From positions 1-64,000 of the forward strand of contig JACKJI010000002.1 in NCBI GenBank assembly GCA_020638035.1: a stretch of 64,000 bases of DNA. Direction: 5' to 3'. Under the pieces are notes generated by a model that was given only the letters and a program-made list of their open reading frames with translations, made no database searches and had not been told where the DNA came from. Below are positions 8,948-17,172 of this stretch, in pieces. Within the stretch, counting starts at the first letter, position 1. Each line of letters starts with the position of its first letter. The position numbers and the translations under genes are program-made. Source of the DNA: Hyphomicrobiaceae bacterium (GTDB lineage Bacteria; Pseudomonadota; Alphaproteobacteria; Rhizobiales; Hyphomicrobiaceae).

Positions 8948-9940
8948 ATGGCGGCGAACGGTGCGATTTCGACCGGCAAGATCGGCCTGGCGCTCGGTGG
9001 CGGCGCCGCCAGAGGCTGGGCGCACATTGGCGTTTTGCGTGCCCTCGAAGCGGCAGGGATCAAGCCCGACATCATCGCCGGCACCTCGATCGGTGCGGTG
9101 GTCGGCGGGTGCTACGCCGCCGGCCACCTCGATCAGCTCGAGCATTTCGCTCGTGAACTCACCGTGCGCCGCGTGTTCGGATATCTCGATTTCAACTTTG
9201 CCGGCACCGGTCTCATCTCCGGGCAACGCCTGAACGAGCGCCTTGAGGCGCACCTTGAAGGCATGAGCATTGAGCAACTACAGCGCCGGTTCACCGCCGT
9301 CGCCACCGAGATCGGCACCGGTCACGAGGTCTGGCTGTCGCGCGGCAAACTCGTCAACGCCATGCGGGCCTCATACGCGCTGCCGGGCATTTTCCGACCG
9401 GTCAAGATCGATGGCCGATGGCTGTTCGATGGTGCTCTCGTAAACCCCATACCGGTCACAGTCTGCCGTGCGCTTGGTGCGCGCTATGTCATTGCCGTCA
9501 ATCTCAACAACGACCACACCACGCGCGGCACGGTCATGCCGCATCTCGACCACTTCCCCGAGCTGCCGGCAGATGAGAATGACGCCAGTGACGGCGCCGA
9601 GATGCCCGCGCCCGGTGCCGGCAGCCGCGCAAAGAACGCCATGCGCCGTCTTCTCCAGCGCCAGATGTTCGGCAAGGGCGATGACAGCCCTGGCATCTCG
9701 ACTGTCATGGTCGAGGCCTTCAATATCGTACAGGACCGCATTGCGCGCTCGCGCCTTGCCGGCGATCCACCCGACGCGATCATCACCCCGCGCATCGGCG
9801 GCGTTGGTCTTTTCGACTTCCATCGCGCGGACGAACTGATCAAGGCTGGCGAGGCCGCCGCCAAGCGTGAGATCGAGGATCTACGCCACGAGATCGATGC
9901 GCGTCGCCAGCATCACCAGCTCGCGCCGCAGGTGATGTGA
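8948..9940 (+). CDS. Patatin-like phospholipase (RssA type)
   Basis: This 330-residue serine lipase has the complete patatin catalytic dyad. The oxyanion-hole motif is LALGGGAARGWAHIGVL, the nucleophile elbow is GTSIGAVVGG (Ser in GxSxG), and the aspartate lies in FDGALVNPIPV. It probably hydrolyses phospholipids or lysophospholipids at the inner membrane; no signal peptide is seen. About 40 residues near 215-255 (ENDASDGAEMPAPGAGSR) are a low-complexity insertion. The 3' end faces the CBS-domain gene, with a 128-bp repeat between them. Confidence 0.9.
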   Translation: MAANGAISTGKIGLALGGGAARGWAHIGVLRALEAAGIKPDIIAGTSIGAVVGGCYAAGHLDQLEHFARELTVRRVFGYLDFNFAGTGLISGQRLNERLEAHLEGMSIEQLQRRFTAVATEIGTGHEVWLSRGKLVNAMRASYALPGIFRPVKIDGRWLFDGALVNPIPVTVCRALGARYVIAVNLNNDHTTRGTVMPHLDHFPELPADENDASDGAEMPAPGAGSRAKNAMRRLLQRQMFGKGDDSPGISTVMVEAFNIVQDRIARSRLAGDPPDAIITPRIGGVGLFDFHRADELIKAGEAAAKREIEDLRHEIDARRQHHQLAPQVM

Positions 9941-10106
9941 CACCGTCACCAACCCCTGACTGAACAGTTGCGATTTGTGCGCGCGGGCGGATCTCGCACC
10001 GCGCACGACAATCCGGCGTGCTGAAGCGCGCAGTGGTTCAGCAGGAAAACACGTTCCACACAGATGCTTGCAGCGCAGTCGCGCTTCCATGAGCACTGAA
10101 CGCGTT

Positions 10107-10234
10107 CTGGAGCAGGTCCGACCTTGCTGGAATCACTTCCACGATCGTGGCCTGCTCTAAGATCTTGTTTGAGAGACTGATTCACGCCTTCGATGGAAGC
10201 CCAAGCGTTTCCATCTCAGACGATCAGGCTCTAG
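10107..10234 (+). repeat. 128-bp dispersed repeat, copy A
   Basis: This is copy A of a repeat present four times here. It starts CTGGAGCAGG (one base off CTAG) and ends GGCTCTAG. Inside are a GAGCAGG/CCTGCTC stem enclosing the palindrome CCACGATCGTGG, and a second hairpin GATGGAA/TTCCATC with a 10-nt loop. It fills the gap between the convergent patatin and CBS genes, and its right end contains the CBS stop codon (complement of CTA at 10231-10233). Confidence 0.9.
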
Positions 10235-10662
10235 CCGGTAGCCAGGTAGTCGCGCATCGCCGTCACTTCCATCTCGACCTCGGCAATGTGGTGCTTGACG
10301 ACGTCGCCGATCGAGATGATGCCAACGAGCGCTCCGTCTTCAATGACCGGCACATGGCGGAACCGACCCTGGGTCATGACTGACATCATTTGATCGAGAG
10401 TGCTCGCCTGCGAGCAGGTCATGACGTTCTTGGTCATCACGTCCCCAACCAACTTGCCAAGCCCGCCCGCGCCCTGCTCGGCGATGACGCGGATGATGTC
10501 GCGCTCGGAGATGATGCCGACGACGTGGCCGCCATCGCCAACGATGACAATCGCGCCGATCTTCCGTGATGCCAGCTTTTGGGCGACGTCCTGTACGGTG
10601 TCGTCGGAACGCGCCGTGGCAACCGACTTGCCCTTCACCTTCAAAATGCTAGCGACGTTCAT
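10231..10662 (-). CDS. Tandem CBS-domain protein
   Basis: This encodes 143 residues, almost entirely two CBS motifs: IGAIVIVGDGGHVVGIISERDIIR and RHVPVIEDGALVGIISIGDVVKH. Stand-alone CBS pairs bind adenine nucleotides or NAD(H) and regulate partner enzymes as energy sensors. The ATG at 10662 has GGAGG seven bases upstream; the longer frame to 10740 is rejected. The stop codon is the last CTAG of repeat copy A, so the 3' end of this gene coincides with the repeat boundary. Confidence 0.93.
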   Translation of the reverse strand: MNVASILKVKGKSVATARSDDTVQDVAQKLASRKIGAIVIVGDGGHVVGIISERDIIRVIAEQGAGGLGKLVGDVMTKNVMTCSQASTLDQMMSVMTQGRFRHVPVIEDGALVGIISIGDVVKHHIAEVEMEVTAMRDYLATG

Positions 10663-10963
10663 AGCGTGACCTCCAGACCAACGAATTGCAAAACCGCAGT
10701 CCAGGATCGGACAGTGTCCACGAGTGGACAGGATCTGCACCCCGGTGCCTGACTTCCGCCGGCCGCCTCACCCGCAAGCATCTCGGGCAGCGGGACCGAC
10801 CCGCGATATGGTCCCAATGGTGCGACAAACCACCACAATCTGCAACACAAACACATTATTTTCGGCAGGATTTTCCAGGCGACGCCGCGCCGTGCGCATG
10901 GGTCGGCGGTCCGGGAGCATACGTTAATCCAACGCGCCATCCTGGCATACCAATGGCGAATGC
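10663..10963. other. Intergenic, no gene seen
   Basis: This is about 300 bp between the rhomboid gene stop and the CBS start, both on the minus strand. No protein or RNA signature was recognised. Confidence 0.45.
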
Positions 10964-11683
10964 TCAGTGAACGACCCTCAGATCGGGACGCTTCGGCTGG
11001 CGCGGTGCCGGGCTGTCGAACAGACCGAACAACAGCAGACCGGCCATGTAGCCGCCAATGTGTGACTCCCACGCGATCGCAGCGGCATCGACGCCGGCAG
11101 CACTCACGCCGACCAGCGTCAGCAGATTGATGGCGATAAGGATCGCGGTGGCCACCAGTACGCGCCTGTCGGTTAACGCGACCATGACCGGCATCAGGGG
11201 CACGGAGCGCGGCGCCTCGCGCAGCCGCCAGATTCCCCCCATGTCGATTGCGGAAAAAAGGAAACGCATCGTTCCGCCCATCAAGCCGGCGATGGCACCA
11301 GACGCTCCGATCATTGGCAGCCGCGTTCCCCAGTTCAGCACCAGAAAAGCGAACGCAGCGATGATCCCGCAAACGAGCGCGAAGACGAAACAGCGCAGGC
11401 TCCCCGCCCTCAATGCGATCGCTCCACCGAACGCCAGCAGCCACAGGCTGTTGAAGGCGAGATGGGTCAGGTCTCCATGGATCAACTGGTAGGTTAGCGG
11501 TGAGGTAAAGACGGCGAGCACACCGCCCGGGAGCAGTTCAGCCTCTCCGGAATAGCGTGAGGGCACGAAAGCATTGGCGACCACGAACCACGCATCGAGA
11601 TGGTCGGGAAGCAGCGTGCGCACCACGTGAATGGCGACCAGGATCGCGATCGCCATCGGCACGCTGGCGGGCACGTTGAACAT
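10964..11683 (-). CDS. Rhomboid-family intramembrane serine protease
   Basis: This polytopic protein of 239 residues has at least six hydrophobic segments. The catalytic serine lies in IGASGAIAGLMG and the catalytic histidine in WESHIGGYMAGLLLFGLFD, the two sites that define active rhomboids; LIHGDLTHLAFNSLWLLAFG matches the conserved HxxxN region. It cleaves membrane proteins inside or near the bilayer; its substrate is unknown. The ATG at 11683 (MFNVPASVPM) is taken; an upstream ATG at 11719 is possible. It diverges from the PAS_5 gene. Confidence 0.9.
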   Translation of the reverse strand: MFNVPASVPMAIAILVAIHVVRTLLPDHLDAWFVVANAFVPSRYSGEAELLPGGVLAVFTSPLTYQLIHGDLTHLAFNSLWLLAFGGAIALRAGSLRCFVFALVCGIIAAFAFLVLNWGTRLPMIGASGAIAGLMGGTMRFLFSAIDMGGIWRLREAPRSVPLMPVMVALTDRRVLVATAILIAINLLTLVGVSAAGVDAAAIAWESHIGGYMAGLLLFGLFDSPAPRQPKRPDLRVVH

Positions 11684-11912
11684 CGGCTCGTTTCGCTGGA
11701 TCAAGGCGCACGTCCTCATCGAAGGGGCGGTTGGGCCCGGAACGGTTAACGATTTGCAGACGCCGCGGCAACCCGATCCGCGCCTTCCTCACCAAACTGG
11801 CACGGAAGCTGCTCTTGCCCTCCACACATGAAGATCAAAGGATTCTGTCTCGCCGTTGAACGCCTCATGCACCGCGCGAGTACCGGATAGGAAGACCCTT
11901 GTCGATTGGCAA

Positions 11913-12572
11913 ATGCAGATGAGATCCAAGACCAGCCAGATCCTGTTCAACTACTGGAACGATGTGCGCCAGAACCGGCTTGCACCCAAACGTTTCGAAA
12001 TCGAGCCCTCTCGCATTGCTCCGATCCTATCGGAGACCTTCATTCTTGAGCGCCTCGACTGGGATTCGTATCGCTTCCGCCTCGCCGGCACCCGAATTTG
12101 CGATGAATTTGGTGTCGAGTTCCGGGGTACCGATTTCCTCGATGGCTGGTTGCCAGACGACCGCGCTACGTTGCAGCGCCACCTGCAAACGCTGACCCGT
12201 CAAGGTGGCGTCGGCCTTCTCACGCTCGAGGTTGGGACACCACTATCCGGTCACGGCACTTACGAGTGCGTACTGCTGCCACTCATCCATACGCGTGACA
12301 CCATCGACCGCTTCCTTGGAGCATTGGCCCGCCTTGATACACCCAGGCCGGCGGCGATGGGCGACCGACAAACCGTCCGCCGCCTGAAATCCGCAGAAGT
12401 GATCTGGCCCGACGGTCGGCCACATGCCTTGATCACTGATCATAGCCGCCAGACACCCCTGTCGCCCCATGTACGCAACGCCCGCATCGTGCGCATCGAC
12501 CGGAGACACTTCCGTGTCTATGAGGGCGGGCTAGGAAAGACCCAGGCGAGCACCGACGCCAGCGACGGCTGA
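11913..12572 (+). CDS. PAS_5-family protein
   Basis: This is a protein of about 219 residues from the alphaproteobacterial PAS_5 (PF07310-like) family. The order of elements fits: FNYWNDVRQNRLAPKRFEIEPSRI, then a sensor-like core (YRFRLAGTRICDEFGVEFRG and DFLDGWLPDD), then strand-rich C-terminal repeats. It is probably a cytoplasmic sensor or adaptor with no output domain of its own. Start uncertain: a TTG at 11856, ATG at 11913 or ATG at 11919. The PilZ gene lies 345 bp downstream on the same strand. Confidence 0.75.
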   Translation: MQMRSKTSQILFNYWNDVRQNRLAPKRFEIEPSRIAPILSETFILERLDWDSYRFRLAGTRICDEFGVEFRGTDFLDGWLPDDRATLQRHLQTLTRQGGVGLLTLEVGTPLSGHGTYECVLLPLIHTRDTIDRFLGALARLDTPRPAAMGDRQTVRRLKSAEVIWPDGRPHALITDHSRQTPLSPHVRNARIVRIDRRHFRVYEGGLGKTQASTDASDG

Positions 12573-12916
12573 CTGTTCTCTTTTTTCCGCTTAGGTACCC
12601 GCAACCCAGGGCAGGACTGCTTTTAGATCCGGCTCGGTCTCGTCCACAGGTTTCGACCGCTGCCGGCTGTGATCCGGAATCGCCTGCATGTGCGGCACCT
12701 TCAAACAAATTCCCGTGTTGGGCGGCCCGAAGCGCGCCGATCGCCCAAAGCCGGTCACGCCGTTGTCCCAAAAAGACCCCCTCAGTTAGCCTCTCATTAA
12801 GGCCTGCCTCGCATACTCATGTGAGACGGGCGTGCCTATTACGACCCAGGTCACCAGAACCTGGAGCACGGGTCGCCCCTAATGCTCGAACCGGTGCTTC
12901 TGAGGATCTCTGGGAC
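12573..12916. other. Intergenic upstream of the PilZ gene
   Basis: No gene is called. Open frames upstream of 12917 belong to the non-coding extension of the PilZ frame. Confidence 0.45.
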
Positions 12917-13546
12917 ATGACCGTGCAGGCCTTGTTCGACACCCAAAGCGATCACGTTCCAGGCCGCCTCGTCGAGCCCGAACGCCGTCTCCACAAGCGT
13001 TTCGCACTGAAGCTGATCGGCCGCTTCATGCGCGAAGATCGCCACGAATACGCCTGCCAGCTGCGTGACATTTCCGTGGGCGGTCTCAGCCTGGAGACAC
13101 CCGTTCATCCCGAGATGGGCGAACGCATCATCGTCTATATCGACGAACTCGGCGGCCTCGAGGGGACCGTCGTCCGCCTGTTTCAGGGCGGCTTTGCCAT
13201 GACTCTTTCCGCGACCCAGCACAAGCGCGAGAAGCTTGCCGCGCGCATCACGTGGCTTGTCAACCGCCACGAGCTGGAGGACGCCGAAGCGCGCAAGCAC
13301 GATCGCATCCTGCCGGTCCGTAATACCAATACGCTGAAGCTCAGCGACGAGATCACGCTACAGGCGCAGATCATCGACGTCTCGCTGTCGGGCGCCAACG
13401 TGGCGACCGAAGCCCGTCCACCGCTTGGCAGCGAGGTTCTGCTCGGCAAGGTGCGCGCAGAAGTCGTCCGCCACCATGAGCGCGGCATCGCCGTCCGCTT
13501 CATCCAGGTTCAGGAACCAGAGGTCATCAAAAAGAGTTTCTTCTGA
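12917..13546 (+). CDS. Tandem PilZ-domain protein
   Basis: This cytoplasmic protein of 209 residues has two PilZ-like halves. The first has both c-di-GMP motifs: an arginine motif in ERRLHKRF and DISVGG. The second keeps DVSLSG, but its upstream arginines (DRILPVR) are spaced differently, so it may not bind nucleotide. The ATG at 12917 (MTVQALFDT) is preferred over 12821, which adds an arginine/proline-rich shadow sequence. The next gene on the strand, 133 bp away, encodes a LapG-like protease, a family linked to c-di-GMP control in other bacteria. Confidence 0.88.
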   Translation: MTVQALFDTQSDHVPGRLVEPERRLHKRFALKLIGRFMREDRHEYACQLRDISVGGLSLETPVHPEMGERIIVYIDELGGLEGTVVRLFQGGFAMTLSATQHKREKLAARITWLVNRHELEDAEARKHDRILPVRNTNTLKLSDEITLQAQIIDVSLSGANVATEARPPLGSEVLLGKVRAEVVRHHERGIAVRFIQVQEPEVIKKSFF

Positions 13547-13679
13547 GATTTCAGCGGCTTCAGTTCGCAAGTCTCAGGCTGCGACGCGATCGGAACAGTT
13601 TGAAGCGAATTCGATGAAGTTCGTTGAGGCGAAATGCAGGGAACTTGGTTACTCTAGAGCGAGTACTACGGGGTATGTG

Positions 13680-14333
13680 ATGTTGCGTCGGTCAGTTGCA
13701 ATGTTGGTAGCAACGCTCGCGAGCGTTGCCTGGTCCACTGGGGTGTCTGCCGATCCGGTTCAGTCGGGTCCGGCCGTCGGCACCTATCAGTCGGCATTCA
13801 TGCGCATCTATGGGCTAGCGCAGGCGCCCTACGGTTTTGTTCGCTTCTGTGAGGCCAACGCTGTGGAATGCAGCACTGATGGTCGAGAGGAAGCCCGGCT
13901 CGAGGCGACGCCGGAACGGCTGTCGGAGCTCGACGCGATCAATCGCTCGGTCAATCGCGCCATCAAGCCCCTCACAGACATGGAAATCTACGGCGTCACC
14001 GAGTACTGGACGCTGCCGGCTACCGCCGGTGATTGCGAGGACTATGCGCTGATGAAGCGCAAGTTGCTGATGGAACGGGGCTGGCCGGCCAGCTCCCTTC
14101 TGATGACTGTCGTGCGCGACGAACGCGGTGAAGGTCATGCGGTTCTCACCGCGCGAACGGCTCAGGGAGATTTCGTCCTCGACAACAAAGTGGACGGGGT
14201 CAAAATCTGGTTCAAGACGCCCTATCAATTCGTCATGCGCCAATCTTATCTCAATCCGAAGGTCTGGGTCGGCCTGGAGGCGGGCGACACATCGCGGCCG
14301 GCGTCGTTGGCTGGGGTTTCTTCCCGCCGTTGA
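13680..14333 (+). CDS. Transglutaminase-like cysteine peptidase (BTLCP, LapG-like)
   Basis: This is a protein of about 217 residues with a Sec leader (MLRRSVAMLVATLASVAWSTGVSADP). The catalytic triad of the bacterial transglutaminase-like family is visible: Cys in AGDCEDYALMKR, His in GEGHAVLTAR and Asp in GDFVLDNKVDGVKIW. LapG members cut surface adhesins in the periplasm; no LapA-like adhesin or LapD is in this window. The ATG at 13680 has GGGG upstream; an in-frame ATG at 13614 is less likely because it would bury the leader. A hairpin follows 8 bp after the stop. Confidence 0.88.
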   Translation: MLRRSVAMLVATLASVAWSTGVSADPVQSGPAVGTYQSAFMRIYGLAQAPYGFVRFCEANAVECSTDGREEARLEATPERLSELDAINRSVNRAIKPLTDMEIYGVTEYWTLPATAGDCEDYALMKRKLLMERGWPASSLLMTVVRDERGEGHAVLTARTAQGDFVLDNKVDGVKIWFKTPYQFVMRQSYLNPKVWVGLEAGDTSRPASLAGVSSRR

Positions 14334-14341
14334 TCTTGCGC

Positions 14342-14361
14342 GGCGGCATGTCTGTGCCGCC
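14342..14361 (+). terminator. Hairpin after the LapG-like gene
   Basis: The inverted repeat GGCGGCA/TGCCGCC has a 6-nt loop and begins eight bases after the stop codon. It lacks a long T-run (followed by TCTTC), so it is a weak intrinsic terminator candidate. Confidence 0.4.
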
Positions 14362-14507
14362 TCTTCGGCCGATACCGTCCGCGTGGCTAGAACGGAGACG
14401 TGTCAGGTTCCTTGCGGCCAGCGGCAAGACGCGGACACCGCCTCACACCGGCTGCATTGGCGAATACGATTGCTGCTGACCCGGTGTGCGCTTCGGCTCG
14501 CCACGTT

Positions 14508-14635
14508 CTAGAGCCTGATCGTCTGAGATGGAAACGCTTGGGCTTCCATCGAAGGCGTAAATCAGTCTCTCAAACAAGACCTTAGAGCAGGCCACGATCG
14601 TGGACGTGATTCCACCAAAGTCGGACCTGCTCTAG
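14508..14635 (-). repeat. 128-bp dispersed repeat, copy B
   Basis: This is the same element as copy A but in reverse orientation, exactly 128 bp from CTAG to CTAG. It has both internal hairpins and the CCACGATCGTGG palindrome. It lies between the convergent LapG-like and carbonic anhydrase genes, and its terminal CTAG supplies the stop codon of the carbonic anhydrase gene (14632-14634). Confidence 0.92.
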
Positions 14636-15162
14636 GACTGCGGTACAAGCCCCTTCTTGAAGCGCTGCCAGTTCTCGACGTAGCGCCCGGCCGCAGCGGA
14701 GAAGCGCACCACGTCCTCCTCTGACAGCTCACGCACGATCCGCCCAGGCGAGCCCAGCACCATCGACCGCGGAGGGATCTTCTTGCCTTCGGGAATGAGT
14801 GTGTTGGCACCGATCAGCGAACCCTCGCCGATTTCTGCGCCATTGAGGATGATCGATCCGATTCCGATCAACGCCCGCGCCCCGATCGTGCAGCCATGCA
14901 GCATGACCATGTGACCGACCGTGACATCCGGCCCGATCGTCATCGGATAGCCCGGATCGGTATGCAACACGCAGCCCTCCTGGATGTTGGAACGCGTGCC
15001 GATCCGGATCTCCTCGTTGTCGCCGCGGATCGAAGTCCCGAACCAGACGCTAGCGTCCTCCTCCAGGACCACGTTGCCGATCACCACCGCCGTCGGTGCG
15101 ATCCAGAATCTCCCGCTTTCGGGCACACGCACGCGGACATCGTCGAGCGCATAACAGGGCAT
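14632..15162 (-). CDS. Gamma-carbonic anhydrase family protein
   Basis: This left-handed beta-helix protein of 176 residues is built of hexapeptide repeats (for example IGNVVLEEDASVWFG, IGTRSNIQEGC). The three metal histidines of the family are present in VLHTDPG and VGHMVMLHGC. Such proteins hydrate CO2 or act as paralogous maturation factors (YrdA/PaaY-like), and activity cannot be told from the sequence. The start has GGAG six bases upstream. The stop codon is part of repeat copy B. Confidence 0.92.
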   Translation of the reverse strand: MPCYALDDVRVRVPESGRFWIAPTAVVIGNVVLEEDASVWFGTSIRGDNEEIRIGTRSNIQEGCVLHTDPGYPMTIGPDVTVGHMVMLHGCTIGARALIGIGSIILNGAEIGEGSLIGANTLIPEGKKIPPRSMVLGSPGRIVRELSEEDVVRFSAAAGRYVENWQRFKKGLVPQS

Positions 15163-15392
15163 CGAATTCTCCGGAAGGACTTGGCTGTGGGCTTTTCCAA
15201 CGCCTCAATTCGGATGGGCGTCACCGTTTCCGGTCCGTCAGTCGGTGCGCGCATGGAGGGGTTATGCGCGGCATGTCGTTCCGCAACAGGCCCCGATCAC
15301 AGCGCAGCGCCCGGTCATGAGGCCGACGGGCAGACCGCCCATATGCATGACACGGTTCACGCCGGCAATCGGAGCGGCGCTGCTTTATGGCT

Positions 15393-15608
15393 TCACGCGT
15401 CCTCCAGATCCATCTCCAGGATCGCCATCTGCACCTGATACTCCACCTCTCCATCCTCCTCGATCCGATAGAGAGTGGCGATGAAGTCCCCGTTGATGAA
15501 GATCTCTGCCATGTCGGATTTCTTGGGCTGCGCCTTCACCTCCAGGTTGGCGGCACCGAAGGTCTTGCGCAGATAGCCCTGCAAGCGGCTCAGCTCATCC
15601 TTAGTCAC
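15393..15608 (-). CDS. DUF3126 family protein
   Basis: This small soluble protein of 71 residues matches the alphaproteobacterial DUF3126 family: MTKDELSRLQGYLRKTFG, then AQPKKSDMAEIFINGDFIATLYRIEEDGE. Its function is unknown. It starts with GTG and GGAGC lies upstream. It is placed 97 bp downstream of cysE on the same strand, an association common in Hyphomicrobiales, which suggests co-transcription. The 230 bp between it and the carbonic anhydrase gene hold nothing recognised. Confidence 0.9.
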   Translation of the reverse strand: MTKDELSRLQGYLRKTFGAANLEVKAQPKKSDMAEIFINGDFIATLYRIEEDGEVEYQVQMAILEMDLEDA

Positions 15609-15705
15609 GTCTTTTCAGCTCCACATTTTGAAAGGTTTACGCGGGCCACAGGCATCGCCGACTCCGTTGGCGCAGCCGCTCCCCACACCTGCCGCCGCGC
15701 CATGA

Positions 15706-16545
15706 TCACGCGCAGCCACAATCGTCCGACGCCAAGCCCTGGTCCATGTTGCGCGCCGGCTCCGAGCAGCCCGCCGGGCCGACGACCCGCGCAGGAACGC
15801 CCGCAACCGTCGTGTTCTGCGGCACATCGGCCAACACCACCGAGCCCGCGGCAATGCGCGAGCAGTTGCCCACGTTGATGTTTCCAAGCACCTTGGCGCC
15901 GGCGCCGATCAGAACATTGTTGCCAAGCTTGGGGTGACGATCGCCCGTCTCCTTGCCGCTGCCACCGAGTGTGACCCCGTGCAGGAACGAGCAATTGTCG
16001 CCGATGACCGCAGTCTCACCGACGACGAACCCCGTCGCGTGGTCGAGCATGATACCCTTGCCGAAGTGCGCGGCAGGATGGATGTCGACGCCGAAGAATT
16101 GCGAGCCGAGGCTCTGCAGGAAAAAGGCGAAGTCGCGGTAGCCCTGCCGCCACATCTCGTTGGCGAAGCGGTGCGTGGCAAGAGCATGGAAGCCCTTGAA
16201 GTAGAGCAGCGGCTCGATATAGCGATTGCAGGCCGGGTCGCGATCGCGCACGGCCGAGAGATCGGCGCGGATCACCTCGCCAAGCTCCGGGCGCCGTTCC
16301 AGTACTTGCTGGAACCGGCGAGAGATCAGATGGACATCGACATCCGCGTTGTCGAGACGCCGTGCCAAGCGGTGGCAGACCGCTTCCTCAAGGCTGTCGT
16401 GCGCCAGAATGGTCGCGAAAAAGAAGCTGCCGAGCCCGGGCTCGTCCTGCATGGCCTTTTCCGCCTCGCCGCGGATCGCCTGCCAGATCGGATCTACGGT
16501 TTCTACGATGCCGCGCGGCTCGCTCGAAGTACGTCGTTGGGCCAT
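15706..16545 (-). CDS. cysE: Serine O-acetyltransferase
   Basis: CysE makes O-acetylserine from serine and acetyl-CoA for cysteine synthesis. The 279 residues contain the N-terminal helical domain (PIWQAIRGEAEKAMQDEPGLG) and the left-handed beta-helix with IHPAAHFGKGIMLDHATG, VVGETAVIGDNCSFLHGVTLGG and the CoA-site HPKLGNNVLIGAGAKVLGN. The ATG at 16545 has GGAGG six bases upstream. The C-terminal tail ends ASDDCGCA, with cysteines that are not part of the normal short CysE tail. Confidence 0.96.
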   Translation of the reverse strand: MAQRRTSSEPRGIVETVDPIWQAIRGEAEKAMQDEPGLGSFFFATILAHDSLEEAVCHRLARRLDNADVDVHLISRRFQQVLERRPELGEVIRADLSAVRDRDPACNRYIEPLLYFKGFHALATHRFANEMWRQGYRDFAFFLQSLGSQFFGVDIHPAAHFGKGIMLDHATGFVVGETAVIGDNCSFLHGVTLGGSGKETGDRHPKLGNNVLIGAGAKVLGNINVGNCSRIAAGSVVLADVPQNTTVAGVPARVVGPAGCSEPARNMDQGLASDDCGCA

Positions 16546-17172
16546 TGTTGACCTCCATCTCGGTGCCGGCGACATGCGGACCGGCTATGTATCTGACGGC
16601 CTCGATCTGCCGGCTGTACGACCCTGCGGTACGCTGCGGCGATGGGACACGCACCACCCCCGGTTGCTGGCCGAGAACGCGTGGGGCGCGATAAACACCG
16701 GTACAGGTGCCCGGGTACAGGCCGCGACGGGCTTCGTCAATTCTGCGCGCAATCTAGCCCAGCGGGCTTGCCGGTGCACGGAAAAAGGTCTGGTACGCCA
16801 ATGCGGAAGCAGTCGGAGGATTTTTTGCCAAGTCGCCACTCGTCCGCCGAAAATCAGCGGCGTTTGAGGATGCCTTACGGCATTCCGGTGCGATTTGATC
16901 GGCTCGAGCCGTGCCGCGGGCCCATGCATATGGTCCGGCGAGATAGCCACGACACGCGAAAGACGACAGCGCCACGGCAACGCCGCCACAAGACCGCATC
17001 GACGCCGCATCTAAGGTGATCGCAGCCGTGCTCTCCCCGTGGGCAGCACGCTTTTCGCGGGGAACCGCTACGCACTTCGGCTAGACATGCACGATGGAGC
17101 TTGCAAGAAGCCAGCTCCGCCATCCCGGGGCCTAACGTCACCTGACAGCAGCACAGACCGGACGACAGTTCC
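16546..17172. other. Divergent intergenic region, cysE / deacetylase
   Basis: These 627 bp are without a convincing gene. Several overlapping frames on both strands have no RBS and read as Arg/Pro/Ala-rich shadow sequence. No riboswitch or operator was recognised. Confidence 0.5.
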
